From assembly GCF_015500075.1 (NCBI RefSeq), contig NZ_CP045496.1:806001-870000 (forward strand): DNA of 64,000 nucleotides, given 5' to 3'. Shown piece by piece: positions 52,408 through 61,761 of this stretch. Within the stretch, counting starts at the first letter, position 1. The number at the start of each line of letters is the position of its first letter. The stretch comes from Mesorhizobium sp. INR15 (lineage in GTDB: Bacteria > Pseudomonadota > Alphaproteobacteria > Rhizobiales > Rhizobiaceae). The notes under the pieces were generated by a model that made no database searches, was not told the origin of the DNA, and worked only from the letters and a program-made list of their open reading frames with translations. The translations under genes and the position numbers were made by a program.

Positions 52408-53688
52408 TCACACCTTTCCTGGAATGGCTCCAGGGCGCTCGTCTCCGGCGAGCGCTTCCGCCTGATGGCGGTGGCCGAGCATCTCGTAGCCAATGACGGT
52501 GACGGCCGGGGCCAGCATGACAATGATGAGGCAGACCGCCATGTCGACGCCGGCAAGTGCCGCGATGACCGCGAGTGCCACAACCGCCGCCGTCCCTGCC
52601 AGCAGCCAGATGTGGAAGGGGTCGAAGCGCCGCACGAGATAATAATAGAGCGCGTAGATCGCTCCAAGGAAGACGGCAACAGGAACAGCGGCGGCGAGCA
52701 ACGTCGCCAACGGGCCTATATGTGCCTTGTCCTCGATGAAGTAGGCTGCGACATGCAGGCCGCCACCCGTCGCCACGATGGCCGTGATGATCACCATCTG
52801 ACCATAACCCCAGACGAACGAGCGATCGCGGTGGGCGTGCAGGATTTGCCCTGACGGCAGCATGTAATATACCCACCACATGCCGAAGGTGAGCCCGGTG
52901 CCAGCGATGCCAACGAGTGCCGCATCGAGATTCCAGCCTTGCGCCTCGACCACGGCCGACAATGTCGCAACGGTGCCCACCACCCCTTCGCCGAGCGCTA
53001 TGATGGCAAACAGGCTGTAGCGTTCGGCCATATGATGCGCGTGCCACGGCGTACCGTCGTCCCTGCCCTCAGCGATCATGGGGCCTGCCAGTTCGATCAG
53101 GAGCAGGATGACGGCCAACACGAGGCTCGTCGCCACCGAGAAGTCGACGAGTATCTGAATCACCCATCCTATCTGCGCCACCGAGATGGCCACGGCATAG
53201 GTGAGGCAGACGCGGCGCCGAACCGGGTCCTGCCGGGCAGCACGCAGCCACTGGAAGATCATGGCCAGCCGCATGATCACATAGCCCAGCACCATCACCG
53301 AATTGTCGAGATGCTGACCGTGCTCGATGGAGGCGAACATGCGCGGAAGGCCTATCGCCAGCACCAGCACGCCGATCATCTGCACCATGGTGACGAGGCG
53401 AAAAATCCAGTCGTCGGTATCATAGGCCGATGAGAACCAGGAGAAATTGATCCAGGCCCAGCATATGGCAAAGCTGGCGAACCCGAAGCCAAGCAACGCG
53501 GCGCCATAATGGCCATCGGCCAGCGAATGGGCGAACTGCGAGGCGGCGAAGCTGAACGCGGTGGCGAAAGTCAGGTCGAACAGAAGTTCGAGCGGCGTCG
53601 CCACACGATGAACCTCATGCGGATCGCGCCCAGCCATGCGCCTGACATGATGGTGAAGGGTTTCGGGGCTGACGGGCGTGGTGTTCAT
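52408..53688 (-). CDS. LtrA-family (low temperature requirement A) membrane protein
   Basis: A 426-residue inner-membrane protein with about ten to twelve hydrophobic segments. The conserved N-terminal VATPLELLFDLTFATAFSFA, WAWINFSWFSSAYDTDDW and HHMAERYSLFAIIALGEGVV are hallmarks of the LtrA family, whose molecular role is not known. I chose the ATG at 53688 (MNTTPVSPE); the 19 upstream codons are not family-like. It is convergent with the DUF1330 gene and appears monocistronic. Confidence 0.88.
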   Translation of the reverse strand: MNTTPVSPETLHHHVRRMAGRDPHEVHRVATPLELLFDLTFATAFSFAASQFAHSLADGHYGAALLGFGFASFAICWAWINFSWFSSAYDTDDWIFRLVTMVQMIGVLVLAIGLPRMFASIEHGQHLDNSVMVLGYVIMRLAMIFQWLRAARQDPVRRRVCLTYAVAISVAQIGWVIQILVDFSVATSLVLAVILLLIELAGPMIAEGRDDGTPWHAHHMAERYSLFAIIALGEGVVGTVATLSAVVEAQGWNLDAALVGIAGTGLTFGMWWVYYMLPSGQILHAHRDRSFVWGYGQMVIITAIVATGGGLHVAAYFIEDKAHIGPLATLLAAAVPVAVFLGAIYALYYYLVRRFDPFHIWLLAGTAAVVALAVIAALAGVDMAVCLIIVMLAPAVTVIGYEMLGHRHQAEALAGDERPGAIPGKV

Positions 53689-53767
53689 CGCGCGCTTTCG
53701 CTGAGGGCTTTGCGCCGACAGTAAGGGCAAGGCACAATGCGTCAAGGCGCGGCTGGGGCCATCTTCC

Positions 53768-54817
53768 TCAGGCCAGGCGGCTCACTGCCGTGTCGGCCAT
53801 GGCATCGGCGAGGCTCGCATCCCATTGCTGGCGGCAATAGGCGCGAAAATCGAAGCAGGGCAAGCCGGGGCAGACCTCGAACTCGATGAGATGGACGGTA
53901 TCGTCGGCCTCGACCCTGAGGTCGATGGAAAAGACGTCGCGCAAGCCGAGCCCGCTCATCAACCGCTCTGCGATGGCGCGGATTTTCGCATCGGCCACCG
54001 GTTGGCTGTCGGCGACCGGCAGCAGGTCGGGTTCGGCGTAGTCTCCGGCCGCCTTCGCCGCCTCGCCGGTGCCGCCGTAGAGCGCCATGCTGTCCGCCAT
54101 GGTCTGGAAATCGGCGCCCGAATCGACAAAGGCGACGCCAAGCGCTTCGACCCCCGTGTCCGGCACAAGACCCAGGAAACTGGCGCGCACATTGCGCCCA
54201 GCGACATAGGGCTGCACAACGACATCATCGCGATAGGCGGCGAACACGCGCCGGCTGAGGTCGAGCGCGTGGCCGAGATCGTTGCAGCGCGAATCCGGCC
54301 AGATGCCGATCTTGGCGCCGAGCCGGTTGGGCTTGACGAACCAGCCGGCGGGTGACGCCGGCGGCTCGACCAGCCAGTTGCCGTTTCTTGCCAGGCCGGC
54401 CTGCGGCACCGGTAGGCCAAGCCCGCCGAGCACGGCGCCGGAACGGAACTTGTCCTGGCAGAGCGCGAACAGCGAATCATCCGCACCGATCGTTTTCAGC
54501 CCGCGCAGCCGCGCCAGCGCCGGCGCGGCGCCGCCCCTGAAATAGGCGATGCCGTCCGTCAGCGTCCAGACCAGCGTGGTCTTCGGGTCTTCGCCGGCGA
54601 ACACCGCCGGTGCGTCATCGAGCGCTACGGGCGTGAAGGCCAGGCCGCGCGTCAGGCAAGCGGCGGCGAGCGCGTCGAACTCGTGGGCAAGATCGGTCGA
54701 CTGCGCCAGATAGGAGGCAATTTCGCCGGCGCGTTCAGGTGCATGGCCATCAGCGACCAGCCTGTCGAGACAGGCCTTTTCCGGCTCGTAGACCAGCAGA
54801 AGCTTGGGACGTGACAT
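53768..54817 (-). CDS. ATP-grasp family protein
   Basis: A 349-residue protein. It starts MSRPKLLLVYEPEKACLDRL, has a central ATP-grasp domain with GWFVKPNRLGAKIGIWPDS (nucleotide-binding Lys) and VVVQPYVAGRNVRASFLG, and ends with FSIDLRVEADDTVHLIEFEV, the metal-binding acidic strand of D-Ala-D-Ala ligase-like enzymes. It probably joins a carboxylate to an amine with ATP. Substrates are unknown, and I do not call it Ddl because no cell-wall genes are adjacent. ATG 54817 is used; the frame extends 27 codons upstream with no better start. Confidence 0.78.
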   Translation of the reverse strand: MSRPKLLLVYEPEKACLDRLVADGHAPERAGEIASYLAQSTDLAHEFDALAAACLTRGLAFTPVALDDAPAVFAGEDPKTTLVWTLTDGIAYFRGGAAPALARLRGLKTIGADDSLFALCQDKFRSGAVLGGLGLPVPQAGLARNGNWLVEPPASPAGWFVKPNRLGAKIGIWPDSRCNDLGHALDLSRRVFAAYRDDVVVQPYVAGRNVRASFLGLVPDTGVEALGVAFVDSGADFQTMADSMALYGGTGEAAKAAGDYAEPDLLPVADSQPVADAKIRAIAERLMSGLGLRDVFSIDLRVEADDTVHLIEFEVCPGLPCFDFRAYCRQQWDASLADAMADTAVSRLA

Positions 54818-54925
54818 GGCGGGAAATTCCTGGCGGGATTCGATATGCTGGCCCACCATCGCATTCGCCGCCGGCCCTGCTTTTCCAGAATCCGACACGT
54901 GCCGGACGCCTGCACGACAGAAGCG

Positions 54926-55808
54926 TCAGATCAGGACGCGAGGCTCGAAGCGGCCATTGACCTCGATATCAAGCAGGAAGGTCTTGCCGGCCTGAGGATC
55001 GAGCTTGCGCTGCTTGTCGTCGTTGCCTTGCCAGGCGGAGGTGACCGCCAGCCGATCGGCATTCTTGCCGACGAAGGCCGGGCAGGACGGTTGCGTCACG
55101 GGCATCGCGATCGAACGCACCAGCTTGCCGTCCGGGCCATAGGCTTTGACCACACTGCCGCCCCAGACCGCATTCCACAGGATGCCATCGCGGTCGAGCA
55201 CCGAGCCGTCGATAAAACCCTTGGCCGAACGGTGATCGACGAACACTTTCGGCTCGCCAACCGGCAGGCCGGTCGCGGGGTCGCAGCCGACGCGCATCAA
55301 AAGCCCGGTCGACGTATCGGTGTAATAGGCGATCGCGCCGTCTTCGGTAAAGCAGATCGAATTCGACACCGTGATGTCCGAAAACAGCTTGCGCAGCTCG
55401 CCCTTGAAAAACCAGTAGATGGAGCCCGCGCCCTTCTCCTCGCCCTTGCCCATCGTGCCGACCCAGAATGCGCCGCAGGGATGGACGCGGGAATCGTTCG
55501 AACGGGTGACCGGATTGTCGGCTTCGATCGCTGTGTGCAGCGTCATCTTGCCGGTCGCGACGTCGCGGACGAAGAGGCCGGTCTCGGTGGCGATCAGCTG
55601 GCGCTGGTCATCGATGATGGCGATGGCGCTGGCCATCTGGCCAAGTTCATGAACATTGGTCGCGCCACCCGACAGGCGCCTGTCCAGAAGCCGGCCGTTG
55701 ACGATGTCGAACCAGTATAGCGTATCGGTGGCGGGATCGTAGCTCGGCCCCTCGCCGAGCTTGCAGATGTGGTCGGAAAAAAACGGAAACGATCGCTTCG
55801 CTCATCAT
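54926..55808 (-). pseudogene. SMP-30/gluconolactonase-family lactonase, frameshifted near its 5' end
   Basis: The body (55636-54926 and upstream in the same frame) encodes a six-bladed propeller lactonase: GEGPSYDPATDTLYWFDIVN, SNDSRVHPCGAFWVGTMG, and SWQ-like TSAWQGND near the C terminus. The natural start ATGATGAGC at 55808 overlaps the dgoA stop (ATGA) and reads MMSEAIVSVF, but after a run of seven T (A at 55777-55783) it goes out of frame. With six T it would continue SDHICKLGEGPS without a break. No ATG, GTG or TTG lies in the body frame before Met at 55636. It may be an assembly error, phase variation or a real defect. In context it would hydrolyse galactonolactone. Confidence 0.75.
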
Positions 55809-56443
55809 GCTTCCCCGTAGACCGCATCCCAGGCCGCGACGGCGGCGACCGCGCGCGCCGCGACGTCATCGACGCTCATGCCCGGCTTGAACAGGCTGGA
55901 GCCGAGCCCGAAGACCGTGACCCCCACCGCTTTGTAACCGGCAAAGTCCTTCTCCGAGACACCGCCGACCGCGCCGACCAGGGTCTGCGCCGGCAGCACC
56001 GCCCGGATCGCTGAAATGCCACCCGCGCCCAGCGCGCTCGCCGGAAAGAATTTCAGCGCCGAAGCGCCAAGCCGGATCGCCTGGAAGGCCTCGGTCGGCG
56101 TGAACACGCCAGGCATCGTCACCATGCCGTGATGCATCGCTCGCGCCATCACCTCGGCATCGATGTTGGGGCTGACCAGCAATCGGCCGCCGGCCTTGTG
56201 CAAATCATCGACATTGGCCGCTGTCAGCACCGTGCCGGCGCCGACCAGCGCCGTTTTCGGCAGCGCGCCGACGATGCTGGCGATCGAGGTAAAGGGATCC
56301 GGCGAGTTGAGCGGCACCTCGATCGCCTCGATGCCGGCGTCGAACAGCGCATGACCGATGGCCACCGCCTCAGTCGGCTTAAGGCCGCGCAGGATGGCGA
56401 CCAGCCCACGCTTGAGTTTTGGAAAGACCGCGGTCTGGCTCAT
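55805..56443 (-). CDS. dgoA: 2-dehydro-3-deoxy-6-phosphogalactonate aldolase
   Basis: A 212-residue KDPG/KDPGal-type class I aldolase. The Schiff-base lysine is in ALKFFPASALG (about Lys131), with the catalytic Glu in IEVPLNSPDP and the VGAGTVLT and VSPNID motifs. The LNSPDPFTSI segment is closer to the galactonate (DgoA) type than to Eda. It splits KDPGal to pyruvate and glyceraldehyde-3-P. The ATG at 56443 has AGGAG 7 nt upstream and is 36 bp after dgoK; it overlaps the lactonase start by ATGA. Confidence 0.9.
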   Translation of the reverse strand: MSQTAVFPKLKRGLVAILRGLKPTEAVAIGHALFDAGIEAIEVPLNSPDPFTSIASIVGALPKTALVGAGTVLTAANVDDLHKAGGRLLVSPNIDAEVMARAMHHGMVTMPGVFTPTEAFQAIRLGASALKFFPASALGAGGISAIRAVLPAQTLVGAVGGVSEKDFAGYKAVGVTVFGLGSSLFKPGMSVDDVAARAVAAVAAWDAVYGEA

Positions 56444-56455
56444 CAGGCAACTCCT

Positions 56456-56497
56456 GTCTTGGCAATCAAGTCTTGGCAATCATGTCTTGGCGATCAT
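56456..56497. repeat. 14-bp tandem triplication spanning the dgoK stop codon
   Basis: Three adjacent 14-mers: GTCTTGGCAATCAA, GTCTTGGCAATCAT and GTCTTGGCGATCAT (plus strand). The dgoK stop (56480-56482) falls in the middle unit, and the last unit abuts the AGGAG of dgoA. The unit nearest dgoK encodes its last residues MIAK, so the repeat arose by duplication of the gene's own end. Confidence 0.9.
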
Positions 56498-57412
56498 GCC
56501 GTTCTCACGCGCCGCCTCTATCAGGCCGGCGCGCACCGCCTCGTCCGCGTCGACGGTGCGCACCGTCAAGCCGGCAAACCCGAGCGCTGCCTGATAGAGC
56601 GTGGCTAGCGCGCCGGATGCAATCAACACCACGGATGCCGCGCCGGCGCCATGGCGGCGGCGCGCCGAGGCGATCTCGCCGCCAATCAGCAGGCCGGACA
56701 GGCAGGCGGCGGCATCGTCGGCCTTCAAGTCCTGAAGCAGGCCGGCGGCGCGGATCGAAAACAGCCTCGAGGTGACGTCGCCACCTTCCGCCAAGGCGGT
56801 TTCGCACCAGCTGCGGAAAAACGGATTGTCTGAAGCAACCGGCTTTGGCTGCTCACCCAGCGAGTGGCGCAGGATCGAATGCGCGGCCAGCACCGAAAAC
56901 AGTTCTCCGGTCGGCCAGGTGCCGAAACCGGCAACGCCGCCGTCCTCGACCAGCACCCATTTCGAATGGGTGCCCGGCATGCAGACCAGCTGGCGCCCCT
57001 TGGCCGGCAGGCCGGCGCCGGCAAGCTGGGTTTCCTCGCCGCGCATGACATCGGGCGCGTCGGCCTGGCGCTGGGCGAGGCCCGGCACGATGCGGATGTC
57101 GCGGTGCTGGCCGGGAATGCGGGCAGCACCGGCAAGGAAGGCGCCGATCGGCGCCGGCACGGTGACATAGGAAGCTTCGATCCAGCCCTGACGCGAGCCG
57201 GCCATGCCGCAGATGATGACGGGCAATGCCTCCGGCGCTCCCATGGCGGCCAGATGGCCTTCGAGAATGGCCGAAAAGCCTTTCTGCTGCGCGGTGATCA
57301 GCCCGTCATCGCCACGGCGCTCGGCAAGGACGTTTCCCGCTCCGTCGATCAGCCAGACCCGCATGCGGGTGGTGCCCCAGTCGACGGCGGCAACTGCCGG
57401 GATCTTGCTCAC
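56480..57412 (-). CDS. dgoK: 2-dehydro-3-deoxygalactonokinase
   Basis: A 310-residue ASKHA-fold sugar-acid kinase: phosphate-1 motif DWGTTRMRVWLID (about 11-23), CGMAGSRQGW (a DgoK signature), VPGL and the CMPGTHSKWV segment. It phosphorylates 2-keto-3-deoxygalactonate for cleavage by DgoA, whose gene follows. It starts at a GTG overlapping the upstream SDR stop (GTGA). Confidence 0.92.
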   Translation of the reverse strand: MSKIPAVAAVDWGTTRMRVWLIDGAGNVLAERRGDDGLITAQQKGFSAILEGHLAAMGAPEALPVIICGMAGSRQGWIEASYVTVPAPIGAFLAGAARIPGQHRDIRIVPGLAQRQADAPDVMRGEETQLAGAGLPAKGRQLVCMPGTHSKWVLVEDGGVAGFGTWPTGELFSVLAAHSILRHSLGEQPKPVASDNPFFRSWCETALAEGGDVTSRLFSIRAAGLLQDLKADDAAACLSGLLIGGEIASARRRHGAGAASVVLIASGALATLYQAALGFAGLTVRTVDADEAVRAGLIEAARENGMIAKT

Positions 57413-58176
57413 AGGAAGCCTCCATCGACGATCAGCATCTGCGCGGTCAGCATGCGTGAGGCATCCGACGCGAGGAACAGCACCGTGCCGACGATGTCAT
57501 CGGCCTGCATGACCTGCTTGATGCACTGTTTAGCGACATGGGCGGCTAGCGCCTGCTCGGTCACCCAGAGCTCTTTCTGGCGCTCGGTGATCACCCAGCC
57601 GGGCGCGATGGCGTTGACGCGGATGCCATCGCTGCCGAGCTTGCCGGCCAGCCCTTTGGTGAGACCGAGGATGCCGGCCTTGGCAGCTGTATAGGCCGGC
57701 ATGTCGGGGTGATTGATCAGATAGGAGGTGGAGGTGAAATTGATGATCGAACCTCCGCCGGCCCGCTTCATGCCGGGCGCCACGGCCTGGGCACTGAAGA
57801 AGTGCGGGCGCAGGTTGACCGCCTGGTTGTTGTCCCAGAACTCCACCGTGACGTCTTCCACGGCGTGGCGATCGTCCAGTGCCGCATTGTTGATCAGCAC
57901 GGTCACGTCGCCATGCGCCTCGGCTGCCCTGGCGGCGGAGGCACGCAAGGCCTCGATGTCGCGTATGTCGGTCTTGAGGTAGAGCGGACGCTGGCCGTGC
58001 TCCTTCTCGACGCGATCTGCCAGCGCCATGCTCGGGCCGTCGGCGATGTCGATGAAAGCGACTTTCGCGCCCTGGCGGACAAAGCCTTCGGTCAACGCCG
58101 CACCGATGCCGGACCCGCCACCGGTGATCAGCACCGAGGCTCCATCGAGGTCGGCAAAATGCGCCGATGGCATCAT
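57409..58176 (-). CDS. SDR-family dehydrogenase, probable D-galactose 1-dehydrogenase
   Basis: A 255-residue short-chain dehydrogenase: TGGGSGIGAALTEGF cofactor loop, INNAALDD (NNAG-like), FTSTSYL serine region and catalytic YTAAKAG, ending in TAQMLIVDGGFL. The Asp in FIDIADG after the second strand suggests NAD preference. As first gene of the dgoK-dgoA-lactonase operon it fits the first step of the De Ley-Doudoroff pathway, D-galactose to galactonolactone; an arabinose or fucose dehydrogenase is also possible. The ATG at 58176 follows GGGAGAAAAAA. Confidence 0.83.
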   Translation of the reverse strand: MMPSAHFADLDGASVLITGGGSGIGAALTEGFVRQGAKVAFIDIADGPSMALADRVEKEHGQRPLYLKTDIRDIEALRASAARAAEAHGDVTVLINNAALDDRHAVEDVTVEFWDNNQAVNLRPHFFSAQAVAPGMKRAGGGSIINFTSTSYLINHPDMPAYTAAKAGILGLTKGLAGKLGSDGIRVNAIAPGWVITERQKELWVTEQALAAHVAKQCIKQVMQADDIVGTVLFLASDASRMLTAQMLIVDGGFL

Positions 58177-58330
58177 GATTTTTTCTCCCTGCGTGATCGG
58201 CGCGCATCCTAGCCAGACACGTCGAGCGGGCAAGGGCGAAACGGCGGATTTTTCGGCTTATGTCAGACAAAAAGCCACGACGGCCTCGTGGTGACGCCAC
58301 AAGCTCCAGCCGATTTGACCGTTTGCCGGG

Positions 58331-59680
58331 TCAGATCGCCTTGGCGCGCAAGGCGCCCCGGAACGAATCGCGCAGGTAGCCAAGCGTGGCGTCGGCGTCC
58401 GCGGGCCGGCCGAACAGGTATCCCTGCCCCCCGGCGCAGCCAAACTGGACGAGACGATCGGCCTGCGCTTCGTGCTCGATGCCCTCGGCAACCACATCCA
58501 TGCCAAGCCCTTCGCACATGGCCAGGATGGCCCGGATGATGTGTTCCGACGGGCGGTCGTCGAGGATGGAGGAGACGAAGGCGCGATCGATCTTGAGCTT
58601 GTCGAAATGGAATTCGCGCAGGCGCCCGAGCGAGGACTGTCCGGTGCCGAAATCGTCGAGCGAGACGCGGATGCCGACGCGGCGCAGATCCTCGACGATC
58701 TTCTCGGCCGAGGTTGGATCGTTCATCAGGCCGGTCTCGGTGATTTCGATCTCCAGCCGGCGCGGGTCAAAGCCGGTGCGGTCGAGGATCGCCAATATAT
58801 GCAGGCCGGTGTTCTGGTCGACGAGCTGCGACGGCGACAGGTTGAAGGACAGGAACAGGTCTTTCGGCCAGCTCCTGGCGGCTTCGGTGGCCTTGCGCAG
58901 CACCAGCTGCGACAGCGGGCCGATGATGCCGCGCTCCTCGGCGATCGGAATGAACACCGTCGGCGGCACCGAGCCGAGGTCGCGGTCGGTCCAGCGCGCC
59001 AGTGTCTCGAAGCCGACGGTGCGGCGGGTGTTGAGATCGACGATGGGCTGGAAATGCGGCTCCACCTCGCCGGCGGAGACGGCGCGGCGCAGCGCCTGCT
59101 CGATACGGGTGACGCGCTTGGCCGCCTCTTCCATCTCGCGGGTGTAGACGACGACCCGGCCACGGCCCGAGCGCTTGGCATGGTAGAGAGCGGTCTCGGC
59201 CTTGTTGATGAGGATCTCGGTGGTTTCGTCGCCCGAATAGAACAGCGAGCAGCCGACCGAGGCCGAAAGCCTGGCGGTGCGTTCGCCGACATCGTACGGC
59301 GCCGACAGGATCTCGATCAGCATGCGCGACTTTTCGGCCGCGGCGTCCTCCGAGAAGACCATCGGGTAGAGGAAGGCGAATTCGTCGGCGCCGATGCGGC
59401 AGACGGTGGAATAGCCGTCCATCGAGGCGCGCAGCCGCATGGCGACCTGGATCAGGATATCGTCGCCTGCCTTGTGGCCGAACAGGTCGTTGATCGGCTT
59501 GAAGCCGTCAAGATCGAGAATGCCGACGGTAAACGGCGCGGGGTCGTCGGCACGGTCGCTGATCAGGCGATCGACCTTGTCGAAGAAGCGGCGGTGATTG
59601 CCAAGCCCGGTCAACGGATCGGTGAATGCCAGATCCGTGCTCTCCCTGTTTGCCTGACCGGTGCCAAACGAAGTTTGCAT
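58331..59680 (-). CDS. GGDEF-EAL cyclic-di-GMP signalling protein (degenerate GADEF)
   Basis: A 449-residue cytoplasmic protein without a recognisable sensor domain. The GGDEF domain (about 15-185) contains DPLTGLGNHRRFF and DLDGFKPINDLFGH but has RIGADEFA at the active site, with Ala for the second Gly. The EAL domain (about 195-440) has FETLARW in place of EAL, NLSPSQL, EITET, DDFGTGQSS, KIDRAF and EGIEHEAQ, so the key metal ligands of c-di-GMP phosphodiesterases appear present. The likely activity is c-di-GMP hydrolysis, with the GGDEF part perhaps sensing GTP. It is monocistronic. Confidence 0.9.
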   Translation of the reverse strand: MQTSFGTGQANRESTDLAFTDPLTGLGNHRRFFDKVDRLISDRADDPAPFTVGILDLDGFKPINDLFGHKAGDDILIQVAMRLRASMDGYSTVCRIGADEFAFLYPMVFSEDAAAEKSRMLIEILSAPYDVGERTARLSASVGCSLFYSGDETTEILINKAETALYHAKRSGRGRVVVYTREMEEAAKRVTRIEQALRRAVSAGEVEPHFQPIVDLNTRRTVGFETLARWTDRDLGSVPPTVFIPIAEERGIIGPLSQLVLRKATEAARSWPKDLFLSFNLSPSQLVDQNTGLHILAILDRTGFDPRRLEIEITETGLMNDPTSAEKIVEDLRRVGIRVSLDDFGTGQSSLGRLREFHFDKLKIDRAFVSSILDDRPSEHIIRAILAMCEGLGMDVVAEGIEHEAQADRLVQFGCAGGQGYLFGRPADADATLGYLRDSFRGALRAKAI

Positions 59681-59779
59681 CGGTGTCCCTGTTTTAGAAG
59701 TCGGAATTTATTTTCAGACTGGCAGCAAACCCTTTAGGAAACGTATCCTGAAATCGATTTTTTGCCTGGAATAATTGAC

Positions 59780-61582
59780 TTAGCCGGACTGGCGGACGCG
59801 GTAGAGCTCGATCGGTTCTCCGCGCGTCTCGGCAACCGGTTCGAGCCAGTCCGGCACGCTGCCTGCAACCAGTGCGGCAAGAAACCCTTGCGATGCCTCG
59901 GCGGCGAGCAGCTTGGTTTCGGCGCTGCCGCGACACAGCGCCACCAGGCCGACATGGTGGTCGGCCACCATGGTCCTCGCCTGGTCCGCCGAGCCGAGGA
60001 AGGCGTCGAGCGAAAGCAAGTTGCCAGCAATGTTGCGATGATAGAGGCCGGCGAGGACGCGATGGCCGGAATAGGCCAGGATCGGCGAGCCGAGGTTGGC
60101 AATGGCAAGCACGGTGGTGTCCGGCTGCCGGGCCAGCGCCACGAACGAGGCCTTGGCATGGCAGCTAGAGTCCATGCTGGCGTCCTTGACGGCGCCGTTG
60201 TTGGCCTCGAAAGCCGCCGAGGTCGCGGTGGCAGCGTTGGTCCAGACGGCATTCACAGACACCAGCCAGACGGCGGCCATGCGCAGCGACACGCCGCGCG
60301 ACGGGCTGATCCTGGCCCGCTCGCGCCAGGTTGCGATCCAGGCCGAAAGCGGAATCACCGCGAAGGTGATCGCGAAGGTCGAGCCGCGCACCTGCCAGGC
60401 ACTGACCAGGAAGGCCATGACCAGAAGTGCCCCGACAAGGCTGTCTTGCCGCCGCCAGGGCCCGCGCCAAAGACGAAGCGCCATCAGCACGATCGCCATC
60501 AAAGGCGTGACGTAGCGCGCCACCGCCAAAGCCGGATCGTTGGTCATGAGGGTGAACAGCGATTGCGCCTCGTCGATGTGGTCAAGCCACAATTCCTTGA
60601 GGCGCGGATCGAGATTTGCATAGGGCGCCGCGAGGCATTGCGGGAACAGCGCCACGAGAACGCCACCCAGCACAATAGCGAGCAGGCCGAGCGACATCAG
60701 GCGCCGGCTGGCCGTGCCGCCGGATGCATTGAGCGAGACCACGACGGCAAGGCCGCAGCCGGCAAGCGCTGCCACAACGAACTGCACGGTCGAGAAGGCG
60801 TCGCATTGCGGCTGCCCCCAGGCTGACGGCGAGATGGTGGTGACGAAGACCAGCGCTGACACGCCGGCAAAGCCGAGGCCGAAATCCCTGGCGATCCGGC
60901 GCTCGCCGCCGGGGTCGACGACAAACAGCAAGGACATGCAGACGCCGATGGTGGCAACATGGGGTGCGGTTTCCATGCCGACGGCCAGCGTCAGCGCCGC
61001 GCACAGGCCGGAAGCCAGCGCCGCCCAGCGCCGCGCGGGCGCCTCGAGCAGCAGACTGAGGCTGGCCATGGTCAAGGTCAGCTGGACATTGTGATGATCG
61101 AGCGCGCCCGTGGAGAAGACGCCGAGGTAGTAAAGCGCGGCGCCGCCGACGATGACTGCTGGCAAAACCGCGCTGTCGCCGCCGAAGCTGCGCGCGGCAC
61201 GAATGAGAAAGAACATGGTCAGGCCGAAAAGCAGCGCCGGCCACAGCACCTGCGCGATCGCCTCGGCCAGCGCCATGCTGCCGGTCAGCGCCGAGGCCGA
61301 AAGGATGATGGCGGCGAGTGGCGCGTCGACCAGCCGCGACCAGTGCATGACGAAACCGCCTTCAAGGCCCATCCTGTACTGATGCAGATCGAACCAGCCC
61401 TGTCCGGCCAGCATGTCGCGAACTTCGACCAGCCGCAGCAGACTGTCATTGTCGCCGCCGGCATCGGTCAGCTCGCGAAATCCGCTGAGCGCGCTGACGG
61501 CAACCAACGCCAGCGCGGCGATGAGCGCAAGCGCAAGGTCGCCGCGCCATGACGGGTGCGGCGCGGCCTTGGGGGGCATCAT
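59780..61582 (-). CDS. Polytopic membrane protein, GT-C glycosyltransferase-like
   Basis: A 600-residue protein with roughly 11-13 hydrophobic segments and a C-terminal soluble part of about 150 residues (from SSCHAKASFVALARQPD). The first loop after helix 1 carries GGDNDSLLRLVEVRDML, an acidic DxD-like motif at the place used by GT-C polyprenyl-phosphate sugar transferases. The other end of the cluster encodes GtrA and a family 2 glycosyltransferase, which make such lipid-linked sugars. The start is uncertain: ATG 61582 or the next ATG; a TTG at 61657 also keeps the frame open. The acceptor is unknown. Confidence 0.65.
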   Translation of the reverse strand: MMPPKAAPHPSWRGDLALALIAALALVAVSALSGFRELTDAGGDNDSLLRLVEVRDMLAGQGWFDLHQYRMGLEGGFVMHWSRLVDAPLAAIILSASALTGSMALAEAIAQVLWPALLFGLTMFFLIRAARSFGGDSAVLPAVIVGGAALYYLGVFSTGALDHHNVQLTLTMASLSLLLEAPARRWAALASGLCAALTLAVGMETAPHVATIGVCMSLLFVVDPGGERRIARDFGLGFAGVSALVFVTTISPSAWGQPQCDAFSTVQFVVAALAGCGLAVVVSLNASGGTASRRLMSLGLLAIVLGGVLVALFPQCLAAPYANLDPRLKELWLDHIDEAQSLFTLMTNDPALAVARYVTPLMAIVLMALRLWRGPWRRQDSLVGALLVMAFLVSAWQVRGSTFAITFAVIPLSAWIATWRERARISPSRGVSLRMAAVWLVSVNAVWTNAATATSAAFEANNGAVKDASMDSSCHAKASFVALARQPDTTVLAIANLGSPILAYSGHRVLAGLYHRNIAGNLLSLDAFLGSADQARTMVADHHVGLVALCRGSAETKLLAAEASQGFLAALVAGSVPDWLEPVAETRGEPIELYRVRQSG

Positions 61583-61761
61583 GACATCAGCTGGGTTCAC
61601 GGAATGGCCTGTGGTTGCGCTTTGCGCGAGAAAGCCTAGCGCGAACTCACTGCGCAAACCTTAAGCCAGACTTGCGAAGGCAATCCATTCAACGAAACGC
61701 TTTGTTTGCCATTCATAGTTACGTTCCCCGAGTAGAACCGAATAGGCGACTTGAACCTGGC

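Noticed and set aside
55594..55869. A 91-codon minus-strand frame over the start of the lactonase gene
   Set aside because: It reads a different frame from both the natural start and the lactonase body and has a low-complexity Ser/Arg composition; an artefact.
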